NCBI GenBank assembly: GCA_045576675.1
Contig: JAZNGX010000028.1
Span: 1 to 20,778, forward strand
Source of the DNA: JAZNGX01 sp045576675
GTDB taxonomy: Bacteria > Bacillota > Clostridia > Monoglobales > Firm-18
DNA: 20,778 bases
Direction: 5' to 3'
The translations under genes and the position numbers were made by a program. The notes under the pieces are model-generated. The model had not been told where the DNA came from. It saw only the letters and a list, made by a program, of their open reading frames with translations, and did not search any database. Shown piece by piece: positions 1-7,738 of this stretch (its first letter is position 1; every line of letters begins with the position of its first letter).

Positions 1-276
1 TTTATTCCCGATGACGATGCTCCCGCTCCGGCAGAAGCCGCATCCTTTACACTTTTAAAGGAACAGCTTATGCAGGTGCTTTCAACACTTACACTTCGTG
101 AAGAAAAGGTTCTTCGCCTTCGTTTCGGTCTTGATGACGGACGTGCAAGAACTTTAGAAGAGGTTGGTAAGGAATTCGAGGTTACACGTGAGCGTATCAG
201 ACAGATTGAAGCAAAGGCTTTAAGAAAGCTCCGTCACCCAAGCCGCAGTAAAAAACTAAAGGATTATCTGGATTAA
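1..276 (+). CDS. rpoD: RNA polymerase primary sigma factor RpoD, C-terminal end (partial)
   Basis: The reading frame is open from the first base, so the gene begins outside the window; 91 residues are visible. They hold sigma-70 region 4: the LTLREEKVLRLRFGL helix, the TLEEVGKEF segment and the helix-turn-helix VTRERIRQIEAKALRKLRHP, which reads the -35 promoter element and contacts the RNA polymerase beta flap. The final KKLKDYLD tail is typical of RpoD/SigA. The stop codon TAA overlaps the ATG of the next gene by one base (TAATG), so the two are probably translationally coupled. The order rpoD-trmK-nif3 is common in Firmicutes. An alternative sigma factor is unlikely given the close match to housekeeping region 4.2. 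Confidence 0.96.
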   Translation, partial: FIPDDDAPAPAEAASFTLLKEQLMQVLSTLTLREEKVLRLRFGLDDGRARTLEEVGKEFEVTRERIRQIEAKALRKLRHPSRSKKLKDYLD

Positions 277-983
277 TGAAAGACTATTTGTTTTTGCCTG
301 ACAGATTAAAGGCAGTTGCAAAGCATATTCCGCAATGCCACACTCTGTCGGATATAGGTACAGACCATGCATATATCCCGATATATGCTATAAAAAATAA
401 TATTGCCGATACTGCCTTTGCGTGTGATATTGTTGACGGGCCTCTTAAAATAGCCGCACAGAATATTGCCTCATACAACCTGACAGAAAAAATCGATGTT
501 GTGAAATCGGACGGGCTTAAAAGCGCCCCCGAAAGCGACGTGTTTGTAATTGCAGGAATGGGTGGCACATTAATCGGCGAAATACTTGAAAATGATATTG
601 AAAAAGCCAAAAAGGCAGAGCTACTTGTGCTTCAGCCGATGACCTGTGCGTATGAGCTCAGAAAAAAGCTGCACCAAACAGGCTTTGAAATAATTGATGA
701 AAGTATTGCAAAAGATACCGGAAAGCTTTATAATATAATAGTTGCAAAAAAAGGAAATCAGCTTTTTGATGATGAAATTTTCTATTATGTTGGCAAAGCT
801 ACGGTTGATAAGAATGACCCGCTGCTTGGCGAATTTCTGTCGCATAAAATTAACGTGTTAAAAAAGCGTGTTGCAAATATGCAAAACAGTGAAAATCCGG
901 AAGTTCGTTGTGAAGCAGAGTCTCATAAAAAGCTTATAGAAGCATACATAAGGGTTGGTGAAAAGGTTGGTTACAGTTGGTGA
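276..983 (+). CDS. trmK: tRNA (adenine(22)-N(1))-methyltransferase TrmK
   Basis: This 235-residue protein has the length and signature of the TrmK (YqfN) family, which uses S-adenosylmethionine to methylate N1 of adenine 22 in the D-loop of some tRNAs. The SAM-binding motif I reads DIGTDHAY at residues 26-33. It is followed by a Rossmann-like pattern with an acidic strand end (FACDIV), the loop AGMGGTLIGEIL and the catalytic-face motif LVLQPM. The C-terminal part is helical and charged, as in the family's coiled-coil tail. It starts on the ATG overlapping the rpoD stop, and its 3' end overlaps the nif3-like gene, so the three genes form one tight operon. The family assignment rests on motifs; the substrate is inferred from characterised relatives. 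Confidence 0.93.
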   Translation: MKDYLFLPDRLKAVAKHIPQCHTLSDIGTDHAYIPIYAIKNNIADTAFACDIVDGPLKIAAQNIASYNLTEKIDVVKSDGLKSAPESDVFVIAGMGGTLIGEILENDIEKAKKAELLVLQPMTCAYELRKKLHQTGFEIIDESIAKDTGKLYNIIVAKKGNQLFDDEIFYYVGKATVDKNDPLLGEFLSHKINVLKKRVANMQNSENPEVRCEAESHKKLIEAYIRVGEKVGYSW

Positions 984-1716
984 TATAGAATATTATCTTG
1001 ACAGCACATTCCCCGAAGAAGCTGCTGAAGGCTTTGATAATGTCGGGCTTTTGATAGGCAACAAAGACAATGCCGTTACAAAAATAATGGTGATGCTTGA
1101 TGCTGATGAAGACACAATTTATGAAGCAATAAACGCAGGTGCCGATATGATTGTCACCCACCATCCGTTTATTTTTTCACCGCTTAAAAGAATAAATGAC
1201 AAGCTGATTTTGTCGCTTATAGAAAACAAAATTGCTCTTTATTCCGCCCACACAAATCTTGACAGTGCCGTTATGGGCGTAAACGACAATCTTGCAAAGC
1301 TGCTTGATTTGTCGGCAACAGAGCGTGTTATGATGCCGGGATGTACACTGATTGGTGTTACAGGCTATACCACAAAGCGTACTCTTGGCGATTTTATACA
1401 ACATATTAAAACAAGGCTTGGCATACAAAATGTCAGATACACAGGCGATTCTGAAGATGCAACATCAAAAATCGGTGTGATAGGCGGCAGTGCAGCAGAA
1501 TTTATGGGAGAAATGAAACAGCTTGGCTGTGACACATTTGTAACTGCTGATTTAAAGTATCATCAGGCACAGCAAGCACAGGAAATTGGTATAAATATAA
1601 TTGACGCAGGTCATTTTGAAACAGAAAACCATATTATAAATGTTGTGGCAGAGCTTTTGAAAAAGCAGTTTGCCGACATCAAAATCAGTGTATCCCAAAG
1701 GAAAAACAGCTATATA

Positions 1717-1728
<12 letters not shown>
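955..1728 (+). CDS. Nif3-like dinuclear metal center hexameric protein (DUF34/YqfO family)
   Basis: The protein matches the Nif3/YqfO family (DUF34), ring-shaped proteins with two metal ions per subunit; their physiological reaction is still unsettled. Visible metal-site signatures are THHPFIF, the SAHTNLD motif about 35 residues later, and DAGHFETE near the C-terminus. At about 257 residues it is the short bacterial form, without the PII-like insertion of the roughly 370-residue Bacillus protein. The start is uncertain: TTG 955 and GTG 958 lie right after AAGGG, while TTG 967 would give the family-typical MVTVGDI start. All candidates lie inside the end of trmK, so coupled translation is likely. 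The stop codon (1726-1728) lies within the P1 helix of the RNase P RNA. Confidence 0.9.
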
Positions 1729-2056
<328 letters not shown>

Positions 2057-2068
2057 ATATTTTTTAAA

Positions 2069-2094
2069 AAACGGAGATGCCATCATCTCCGTTT
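2069..2094 (+). terminator. Rho-independent terminator after rnpB
   Basis: An 11-bp perfect stem (AAACGGAGATG-type arm 2069-2079, matching arm 2084-2094) with a 4-base loop follows rnpB by 12 bases. It is preceded by an A-tract and ends in a short, imperfect T-rich tail (TTTAATCTT). It lies only 19 bases before the araC-type start codon, leaving no room for a separate promoter between the two. Confidence 0.75.
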
Positions 2095-2113
2095 AATCTT
2101 AGAGGTACTGTTT

Positions 2114-2974
2114 ATGTTAAATGAAGTTTTAGCATCAAAAAGACTTAACAAGGTTTTGTCAGTAATTAAAAACAATCTTTTTTGCATTGAGGTTTTATGG
2201 TGCAGAACAGTTTATGATAATGTGGACGTTCCAAATCCGGCAATGCACAGCCACTCTTTTTACGAGCTGCATCTTTGCCTTTCGGCACAAAACACCTTTG
2301 AAACAGAAAACAAAACAATCGTTTTAAAACGTGGCGAATTTATGCTGCTTTCACCCGGCACAAAGCACACTGTTCATAACTATGATAAAGGATATTCAGA
2401 GCTTGTGCTTGCATTTGATTTTATTGGTGAATGCAATATCTGCAATTATTTTAAAAGTGATAATTCACCGCTTTACATAAATACTTCAACAGAATTTATG
2501 ATGAACGCGGTTTCAAATATGCTAAATCATATAATAGATGAAAAGTATGGCTACAGCGAATATATAACCCACCTTGCCTCTTGCTTTTTCATTGACCTTT
2601 TTGCAGTAATTGCAAAAAAAATTGACGACGATATAACAATAGTAAAAGAAAATGACAACAGAGTTGAAGAAGTCAAAAAATATATAAGCAATAACATAGA
2701 TAAAAAGCTTAAGGCAGATGAAATTGCACGATATGTTAACATCAGCCAAAGGCATTTGAACCGAATTATTAAAAATTCCGAAAACGCAAGCGTAACGGAA
2801 TTAATAAGGCGAATGAGAATAAAGCACGCAAAAAAGCTGCTTATGTCTACACAAAAAACGCTTGCAGAAATCGCATATGAAACAGGCTTTGGAAGCTCGT
2901 TTCATCTTATTAAAACGTTTAAAAGCATTGAAGGCATTACCCCCGGTGCATACCGAAAGGATTTTAATAAATAG
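2114..2974 (+). CDS. AraC/XylS family transcriptional regulator
   Basis: The 286-residue protein has the two-part AraC layout. The N-terminal half is a cupin-like sensor domain, with the AMHSHSFYELHLC start and the LKRGEFMLLSPGTKHTV turn typical of ligand-binding AraC sensors. The C-terminal 100 residues form the double helix-turn-helix: first HTH around KLKADEIARYVNISQRHLNR, second around KTLAEIAYETGFGSSFHLIK, ending in the usual F-K-x-x-x-G-x-T-P-x-x-Y-R motif. The ATG at 2114 is chosen because AGAGGT (2101-2106) lies 7 bases upstream; an in-frame extension back to 2045 would run through the rnpB P1 helix and its terminator. No sugar or transport operon is adjacent, so the ligand and targets cannot be inferred. 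Confidence 0.93.
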   Translation: MLNEVLASKRLNKVLSVIKNNLFCIEVLWCRTVYDNVDVPNPAMHSHSFYELHLCLSAQNTFETENKTIVLKRGEFMLLSPGTKHTVHNYDKGYSELVLAFDFIGECNICNYFKSDNSPLYINTSTEFMMNAVSNMLNHIIDEKYGYSEYITHLASCFFIDLFAVIAKKIDDDITIVKENDNRVEEVKKYISNNIDKKLKADEIARYVNISQRHLNRIIKNSENASVTELIRRMRIKHAKKLLMSTQKTLAEIAYETGFGSSFHLIKTFKSIEGITPGAYRKDFNK

Positions 2975-2988
2975 AACAGGTGATATAA

Positions 2989-3753
2989 TTGAGAACATTA
3001 TTTATAGGTGATATAGTTGGTGACAGAGGTGTTGACTTTGTTGTTTCACACCTTGACAGCATAAAAAAGCTTAACAAAATTGACTTCTGCATCGCAAACG
3101 GCGAAAACAGCTCTACCGTCGGCAAGGGCATAACAAAGCAGGCGGCACAACGTCTTTTTATGTGCGGAGTTGACGTTATAACGATGGGCAACCACACCTT
3201 TAACCACAACGATGTATATAAGCTTATGGAAGAAGAAAATGTTATAAGACCTGCCAACTACCCTCCCGATACTGCAGGGCAAGGATATATAACAACTGAA
3301 ATAAACGGAGAAAAAATCGCCGTTGTAAATATAAACGGCAGAGTTTATATGGGTTCTTTTGACTGCCCGTTCCGTTGCACAGAGCAGATTTTAAAAAGGC
3401 TTGATGTTAAAACAATATTTGTGGACTTTCATGGTGAAGCCACCAGCGAAAAGCGTGCCTTTGCAGAATACTTTGACGGCAAGGTAAGTGCAGTAATCGG
3501 CACTCACACCCACGTTCAGACTGCAGACGAGCGTGTTTTGCCAAACAAAACAGCCTTTATATCTGATGCTGGTATGACAGGGGCGATTGACTCAATACTG
3601 GGTGTGCGAAAAGACGAGGTTATAAAAATGTTTTTAACCTCTATGCCTGTAAGATTTTCAGTGCAAAACAGCCCTGTAAGAATGAATTGCGTTATAATAG
3701 AAACAAACAGCGAAGGCAAGGCTGTTTCTATTGAGAGAATAAATATAGAATAA
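2989..3753 (+). CDS. ymdB: YmdB-type metallophosphoesterase (TIGR00282 family)
   Basis: The 254-residue protein belongs to the YmdB/DR1281 family of calcineurin-like phosphoesterases; Bacillus YmdB hydrolyses 2',3'-cyclic nucleotides and influences biofilm and RNA turnover. Metal-site motifs are present in order: GDIVGDRG at residues 7-14, ANGENSS near 37, TMGNHTFNH near 66, VDFHGE near 148 and GTHTHVQTAD near 173. The start is a TTG at 2989, with AGGTG at 2978-2982 upstream, matching the family N-terminus MRTLFIGDIVG. It starts 14 bases after the araC-type gene and ends 12 bases before the FHA gene, so it is probably cotranscribed with both. In Bacillus this gene follows rny; here it is joined to wall-synthesis genes instead. 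Confidence 0.92.
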   Translation: MRTLFIGDIVGDRGVDFVVSHLDSIKKLNKIDFCIANGENSSTVGKGITKQAAQRLFMCGVDVITMGNHTFNHNDVYKLMEEENVIRPANYPPDTAGQGYITTEINGEKIAVVNINGRVYMGSFDCPFRCTEQILKRLDVKTIFVDFHGEATSEKRAFAEYFDGKVSAVIGTHTHVQTADERVLPNKTAFISDAGMTGAIDSILGVRKDEVIKMFLTSMPVRFSVQNSPVRMNCVIIETNSEGKAVSIERINIE

Positions 3754-3765
3754 GAGGGTGAGCTT

Positions 3766-4227
3766 ATGACAGGCTTTTATTCAGTGCTTGCATCATTACT
3801 TAAATACCTTTTCATAACGGTTATTTATCTTTTTATATTTGCGATTATACGTATGATATATCTTGATATACGCCGCACCAGCCGTGACAAGCGTAAACCG
3901 AAGCACGAAACGTCGTACCTTGAGCTTCTTACAAATAAGGACAAGCTTTATTTTGAGGTGCAGCAATCGTATCCGCTGGAAAGTGATGTAGTAATAATAG
4001 GCCGCGACCCTGACTGCACAATCAGCATTGACGACCTTTATATGTCAGCGCAAAACACACAGCTTTGGTTTGAAGATGGTGAATGGTACATAGCTGATAT
4101 GGGCAGCACCAACGGAACATATATAAACGGTGAAAAAATGGAAGACGAACCGCTTATTTTAGACGGTGGCGATAAAATCCGTATCGGTCAGGTGGAATTT
4201 TTAATAGTTATTGTGGGAGAGAATTAA
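3766..4227 (+). CDS. Membrane-anchored FHA domain protein
   Basis: The 153-residue protein has one N-terminal membrane helix (about residues 9-33), a basic linker (RRTSRDKRKPKH) and a forkhead-associated domain (about 74-150). FHA domains bind phosphothreonine peptides. The core signatures are GR (79-80), S94, and STNGTYING with N116. The His of the usual S-x-x-H motif is replaced by Asn (SAQN, 94-97); the Arg, Ser and Asn that normally contact phosphate are kept. GAGGGTGAG lies just upstream of the ATG. It sits directly before a RodA/FtsW polymerase and a class B PBP, the same company as FhaB in actinobacterial fhaB-rodA-pbpA operons. A role in phospho-dependent control of wall synthesis is therefore inferred, but no Ser/Thr kinase is in this window. 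Confidence 0.9.
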   Translation: MTGFYSVLASLLKYLFITVIYLFIFAIIRMIYLDIRRTSRDKRKPKHETSYLELLTNKDKLYFEVQQSYPLESDVVIIGRDPDCTISIDDLYMSAQNTQLWFEDGEWYIADMGSTNGTYINGEKMEDEPLILDGGDKIRIGQVEFLIVIVGEN

Positions 4228-4231
4228 TACA

Positions 4232-5449
4232 ATGAAAGCATTAACAAAGCCTGCCGTGCTGTTACTTTTAACAAACATTATGGCATTCGGGCTGCTCTTC
4301 TTCTACCGTGAGCCGCTTGACGTCAATGTTTTGTATATCGGTGCAGCCGTTACGGCAATATCTGCAATCACATATTTTGCAATAAGCTACTTTCATTTGG
4401 GTGACGAATATCTGTTTTTAATTGTAAGTATGCTTATCGCACTTGGTACGCTTATGCTTTGCCGCCTTGATTTCACATTCGGCATAAAGCAGATTTTGTG
4501 GTACCTTATTTCAATATGCGCCTTTTATGTCACTTTTTTTATCTACAGATATGTAAAATGGCTTGATAAGCTTGGTATGCTTTATTACATTGCAGGTGCA
4601 GTGCTTTTTGTTATAACACTTGCATTCGGCACTATTTCGGGCGGTGCAAAAAACTGGATAATGCTTGCAGGCAAAACAGTTATGCCGTCAGAATTTATCA
4701 AGCTGTTGTTCGTTTTATATCTCGCAAGCTATTTTTCAGGCAAGCGTAACAAGGTTTATTTCAATAAAATAAAGCAAAAGTATATGACTTCAATTATGAT
4801 GTACATATACTTAGGCTTCCTTGTACTTCAGCGTGAATGGGGTATAAGCGTTTTGTTCTTTATTACCTATATTATTTTAGAATATATTTTTGAAAATGAC
4901 AAAAAAATCATATTCGGCAACATTCTGATTGCAGGAATCGGCGGCTGTCTGGGATACCTTACTATGTATCACATTCAGGTAAGAATAAGTAACTGGCTTG
5001 ACCCGTGGAGCGATGCCGCAAACAAGGGATATCAGATAGTTCAGTCACTTTTTGCAATTGAAGCAGGCGGATTTTTCGGAAGTGGAATCGGTCTTGGAAA
5101 GCCTGATTTTATACCAGAGGTACACACCGACTTCATATTCTCTGCAATATGTGAGGAAATGGGAATGTTTGGCGGCGTGGCAGTTATAATGCTTTTCTTT
5201 ATCTTTGTTTACAGAGGCTTTAAAATTGCACTGCGGCTTGACGAAGGCTTCGACAAATGCGTTGCGGTAGGAATAACAGTGCTTTTTGGCATACAAACCT
5301 TCATTATAATTGGCGGCGTAATAAAGCTTATTCCGCTTACAGGTATAACACTCCCCTTTATAAGCTACGGCGGTAGTTCGCTTTTATCAAGCTTTATCGC
5401 CCTTGGCATTTTGCAGGCAATTTCCGCAAAGGAGCGTGACGCCAAATGA
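4232..5449 (+). CDS. FtsW/RodA/SpoVE family peptidoglycan polymerase
   Basis: This 405-residue multi-spanning protein (about ten hydrophobic segments) belongs to the SEDS family, which polymerises glycan strands from lipid II with a partner class B PBP. Diagnostic stretches are PSEFIKLLFVLYLA, the extracellular-loop region with DPWSDAANKGYQIVQS, and GSGIGLGKPDFIPEVHTDFIF, whose Asp (about residue 300) matches the essential Asp of RodA/FtsW. The C-terminal GITLPFISYGGSSLLSSF motif is also standard. ATG 4232 is preferred, 4 bases after the FHA stop and 10 bases after GGGAGAG; a TTG at 4211 would add seven residues. It overlaps the next gene by ATGA. RodA, FtsW and SpoVE cannot be separated by eye; the PbpA-like partner favours a RodA-like role. 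Confidence 0.93.
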   Translation: MKALTKPAVLLLLTNIMAFGLLFFYREPLDVNVLYIGAAVTAISAITYFAISYFHLGDEYLFLIVSMLIALGTLMLCRLDFTFGIKQILWYLISICAFYVTFFIYRYVKWLDKLGMLYYIAGAVLFVITLAFGTISGGAKNWIMLAGKTVMPSEFIKLLFVLYLASYFSGKRNKVYFNKIKQKYMTSIMMYIYLGFLVLQREWGISVLFFITYIILEYIFENDKKIIFGNILIAGIGGCLGYLTMYHIQVRISNWLDPWSDAANKGYQIVQSLFAIEAGGFFGSGIGLGKPDFIPEVHTDFIFSAICEEMGMFGGVAVIMLFFIFVYRGFKIALRLDEGFDKCVAVGITVLFGIQTFIIIGGVIKLIPLTGITLPFISYGGSSLLSSFIALGILQAISAKERDAK

Positions 5450-6828
5450 CAGACAGAAGAATTATAAACATACTTATCGTAATATGTCTTTTGTTTTTGT
5501 GCCTTATAGGCTACCTTACCTATATAGAATTTGCACTGTCTGATGAGATTTCGCAAAGTCCGTACAACCAGCGTCAATGGGCGTATGAAGCGGATATTGA
5601 CCGTGGCAGCATACTTGACAAAAACGGCATTGTGCTTGCTCATTCCGAGGAGGGAAAACGCATTTATCCGTACAACAATATGTACAGCCACGTTATAGGC
5701 TATAATTCACAGACCTACGGAAAAAGTCAGCTTGAGCTTAAATGCAATAAAATCCTTTTGGGGCAGTATGGTCTTGGCGAGCTTAATCTTATAGGCGGCA
5801 AACGAAGCGGTTATGATTTGTACTTAACTATAGACCACGAGCTGCAAAAAACAGCATATAATGCAATCGGCAACAGAAACGGCTCTGCAGTTGCAATAAA
5901 TCCCAAAACAGGTGAAATTCTCGCAATGGTAAGTAAGCCTGATTTTAATCCCGACAGCGAAATGCTGAACAAAAACTGGAACAGGCTGATTGATGATAAA
6001 AACAGTCCGTTGCTTGCCAGAGCAACAAGCGGACTTTATGCTCCAGGCTCTACCTTTAAAATTCTGACTGCAAGTGCCGCACTTGATTTAGGGTTGGAGG
6101 GCAGTACCTTTGAGGATAGCGGCAGCATCACAATTGACGGAAAAACTGTTTCAAACAGTGGCGGCAAGGCACTTGGTACAATAGATTTTGCAAAAGCCTT
6201 CCGTTATTCAAGCAACGTTGCTTTCTGTACGCTTGGTGTTGATTTGGGCTTTGAAAAGCTTTCTTCAACCGCCAAAGCCTTTGGCTTTAACAGAGAGCCT
6301 GACTATGACTTCACTGCGGCAAAAAGCAGATTCCCCGAAAAATCTGACGGCGATGCAGTAAATGCCGCACTGGCAATGGGGCAGGGTGAAACCCTTGCAA
6401 CCCCGTTGCAAATGGCACTTGTTGCCTGTGCCGTTGCAAATGACGGCGAAATTATGAAACCATATTTAATTGACAGAGCGGTAAACAATGCCAACGTAAG
6501 CATAATGAAAACAAAGCCCGAAAAGCAAGGTAGTGCAATGTCAAAAGCGAATGCCGATTATATAACAGAGCTTATGACAGACACTGTGCAAAACGGAACA
6601 GGTGCCTCTGCCAGAATTAACGGCATAACAATCGCAGGCAAAACAGGCACTGCTGAAAACGAAGAAACCGTTATGCATAAAAACAAAGAACACACATGGT
6701 TTGTTGCCTTTGCTCCTGCCGAAGACCCTCAGATTGCAGTGGCAGTTATGCTTGAATACAGTGGCGGCAGTGGCTCGTCAATATGCGGCCCGATTGTGCG
6801 TAATATTATAAGCCAATATTTGAAATAA
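5446..6828 (+). CDS. Class B penicillin-binding protein (PbpA/FtsI-like transpeptidase)
   Basis: The 460-residue protein cross-links peptidoglycan as partner of the SEDS polymerase encoded immediately upstream. An N-terminal membrane anchor (about 7-29) is followed by a small dimerisation region beginning with DRGSILDKNG, then the penicillin-binding transpeptidase domain. Active-site motifs are complete: S202-x-x-K205 in PGSTFK, S255-S256-N257, and K399-T-G-T402. It is short for a class B PBP (often over 550 residues), as expected for the actinobacterial PbpA / clostridial type with a reduced pedestal domain. The ATG overlaps the polymerase stop (ATGA), implying coupled synthesis of the pair. 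No clear terminator follows it. Confidence 0.94.
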   Translation: MTDRRIINILIVICLLFLCLIGYLTYIEFALSDEISQSPYNQRQWAYEADIDRGSILDKNGIVLAHSEEGKRIYPYNNMYSHVIGYNSQTYGKSQLELKCNKILLGQYGLGELNLIGGKRSGYDLYLTIDHELQKTAYNAIGNRNGSAVAINPKTGEILAMVSKPDFNPDSEMLNKNWNRLIDDKNSPLLARATSGLYAPGSTFKILTASAALDLGLEGSTFEDSGSITIDGKTVSNSGGKALGTIDFAKAFRYSSNVAFCTLGVDLGFEKLSSTAKAFGFNREPDYDFTAAKSRFPEKSDGDAVNAALAMGQGETLATPLQMALVACAVANDGEIMKPYLIDRAVNNANVSIMKTKPEKQGSAMSKANADYITELMTDTVQNGTGASARINGITIAGKTGTAENEETVMHKNKEHTWFVAFAPAEDPQIAVAVMLEYSGGSGSSICGPIVRNIISQYLK

Positions 6829-6844
6829 TATATAGTATTTACTA

Positions 6845-6873
6845 TTGCAAAATGTTATAAAATAATATATAAT
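6845..6873 (+). promoter_or_regulatory. Sigma-A type promoter of nfnAB
   Basis: TTGCAA (6845-6850) and a perfect TATAAT (6868-6873) are separated by 17 bases. The predicted transcript start, near 6880, coincides with an upstream ATG (6881), which makes the downstream ATG 6908 with its own ribosome binding site the better start. Confidence 0.75.
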
Positions 6874-6907
6874 AAGTCTTATGTTGTACGAAAGTGAGGC
6901 AAATACA

Positions 6908-7738
6908 ATGTACAAAATAATTTCTAAAGAAGTGTTAAATCCAACCGTTACAAAAATGGTGATTGATGCTCCTCATATAGCGAAAAAAGCATTACCCGGT
7001 CAGTTTATAATTCTTCGAATAGACGAAAAGGGTGAGCGTATTCCGCTTACAATTGCAGATTATGACAGAGATAAAGGAACAGTTACAATAATTTTCCAGA
7101 TAGTTGGTGCAACCACCACAAGACTTAATACGCTAAATGCTAATGACTATATACTTGATTTCGTTGGCCCTCTTGGCACACCGTCACACCTTGACGGCGT
7201 TAAAAAAGCCTGCGTTATAGGCGGTGGCTTGGGTACTGCAATTGCATACCCTCAGGCAAAGGCACTTAATGCTATGGGTGCAGAGGTTGACGTTATAACA
7301 GGCTTCAGAAACAAAGACCTTGTTATTTTGGAAGACGAGGTTAAAGCAATCAGCCGTAATGCATATATTACAACTGATGACGGCTCAAACGGCAACAAAG
7401 GCTTTGTTACAGATGTTTTAAAACAGCTTATCGAAAGTGGCGAAAAGTACGATATGGTTATCGCAATCGGTCCGCTTGTGATGATGCGTGCAGTTTGCAA
7501 CGTAACAAAGGAATATGGCATAAAAACAATAGTAAGTATGAATTCAATTATGATTGACGGCACAGGTATGTGCGGCGGCTGCAGAGTAACAGTTGGCGGC
7601 GAAACAAAGTTTGCCTGCGTAGACGGCCCCGACTTTGATGGTCATTTGGTTGATTTTGACGAAGCAATCCGCCGAAGCGGAATGTATAAAGAGCACGAGG
7701 GACACAAGTGCAGAATGGAGGGTATGAGCAATGCCTGA
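6908..7738 (+). CDS. nfnA: NADH-dependent ferredoxin:NADP+ oxidoreductase, small subunit NfnA
   Basis: The 276-residue protein is the FAD/NAD(H)- and [2Fe-2S]-binding subunit of the electron-bifurcating Nfn complex, also annotated as sulfide dehydrogenase beta / DHODH PyrK-like. It has a ferredoxin-reductase fold: RIPLTIADYD (FAD), a glycine-rich GGGLGTAIAYP (NAD) and a C-terminal GTGMCGGCRVTVGGETKFAC plus DGPDFDGH cluster region. Three cysteines are visible; in the structurally known Nfn the fourth [2Fe-2S] ligand is an Asp. ATG 6908 is preferred to ATG 6881 because GTGAGG lies about 9 bases upstream and MYKIISKEVLNPTV is the family-type start. Together with nfnB it converts NADH plus reduced ferredoxin and two NADP+ to NAD+, oxidised ferredoxin and two NADPH. 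Confidence 0.92.
   Translation: MYKIISKEVLNPTVTKMVIDAPHIAKKALPGQFIILRIDEKGERIPLTIADYDRDKGTVTIIFQIVGATTTRLNTLNANDYILDFVGPLGTPSHLDGVKKACVIGGGLGTAIAYPQAKALNAMGAEVDVITGFRNKDLVILEDEVKAISRNAYITTDDGSNGNKGFVTDVLKQLIESGEKYDMVIAIGPLVMMRAVCNVTKEYGIKTIVSMNSIMIDGTGMCGGCRVTVGGETKFACVDGPDFDGHLVDFDEAIRRSGMYKEHEGHKCRMEGMSNA

Noticed and set aside
6832..6845. Small palindrome ATAGTA-TT-TACTAT overlapping the nfnAB -35
   Set aside because: Short, AT-only apart from one pair, and not similar to a Rex or other known redox operator; no partner site was seen, so chance is the simpler reading.
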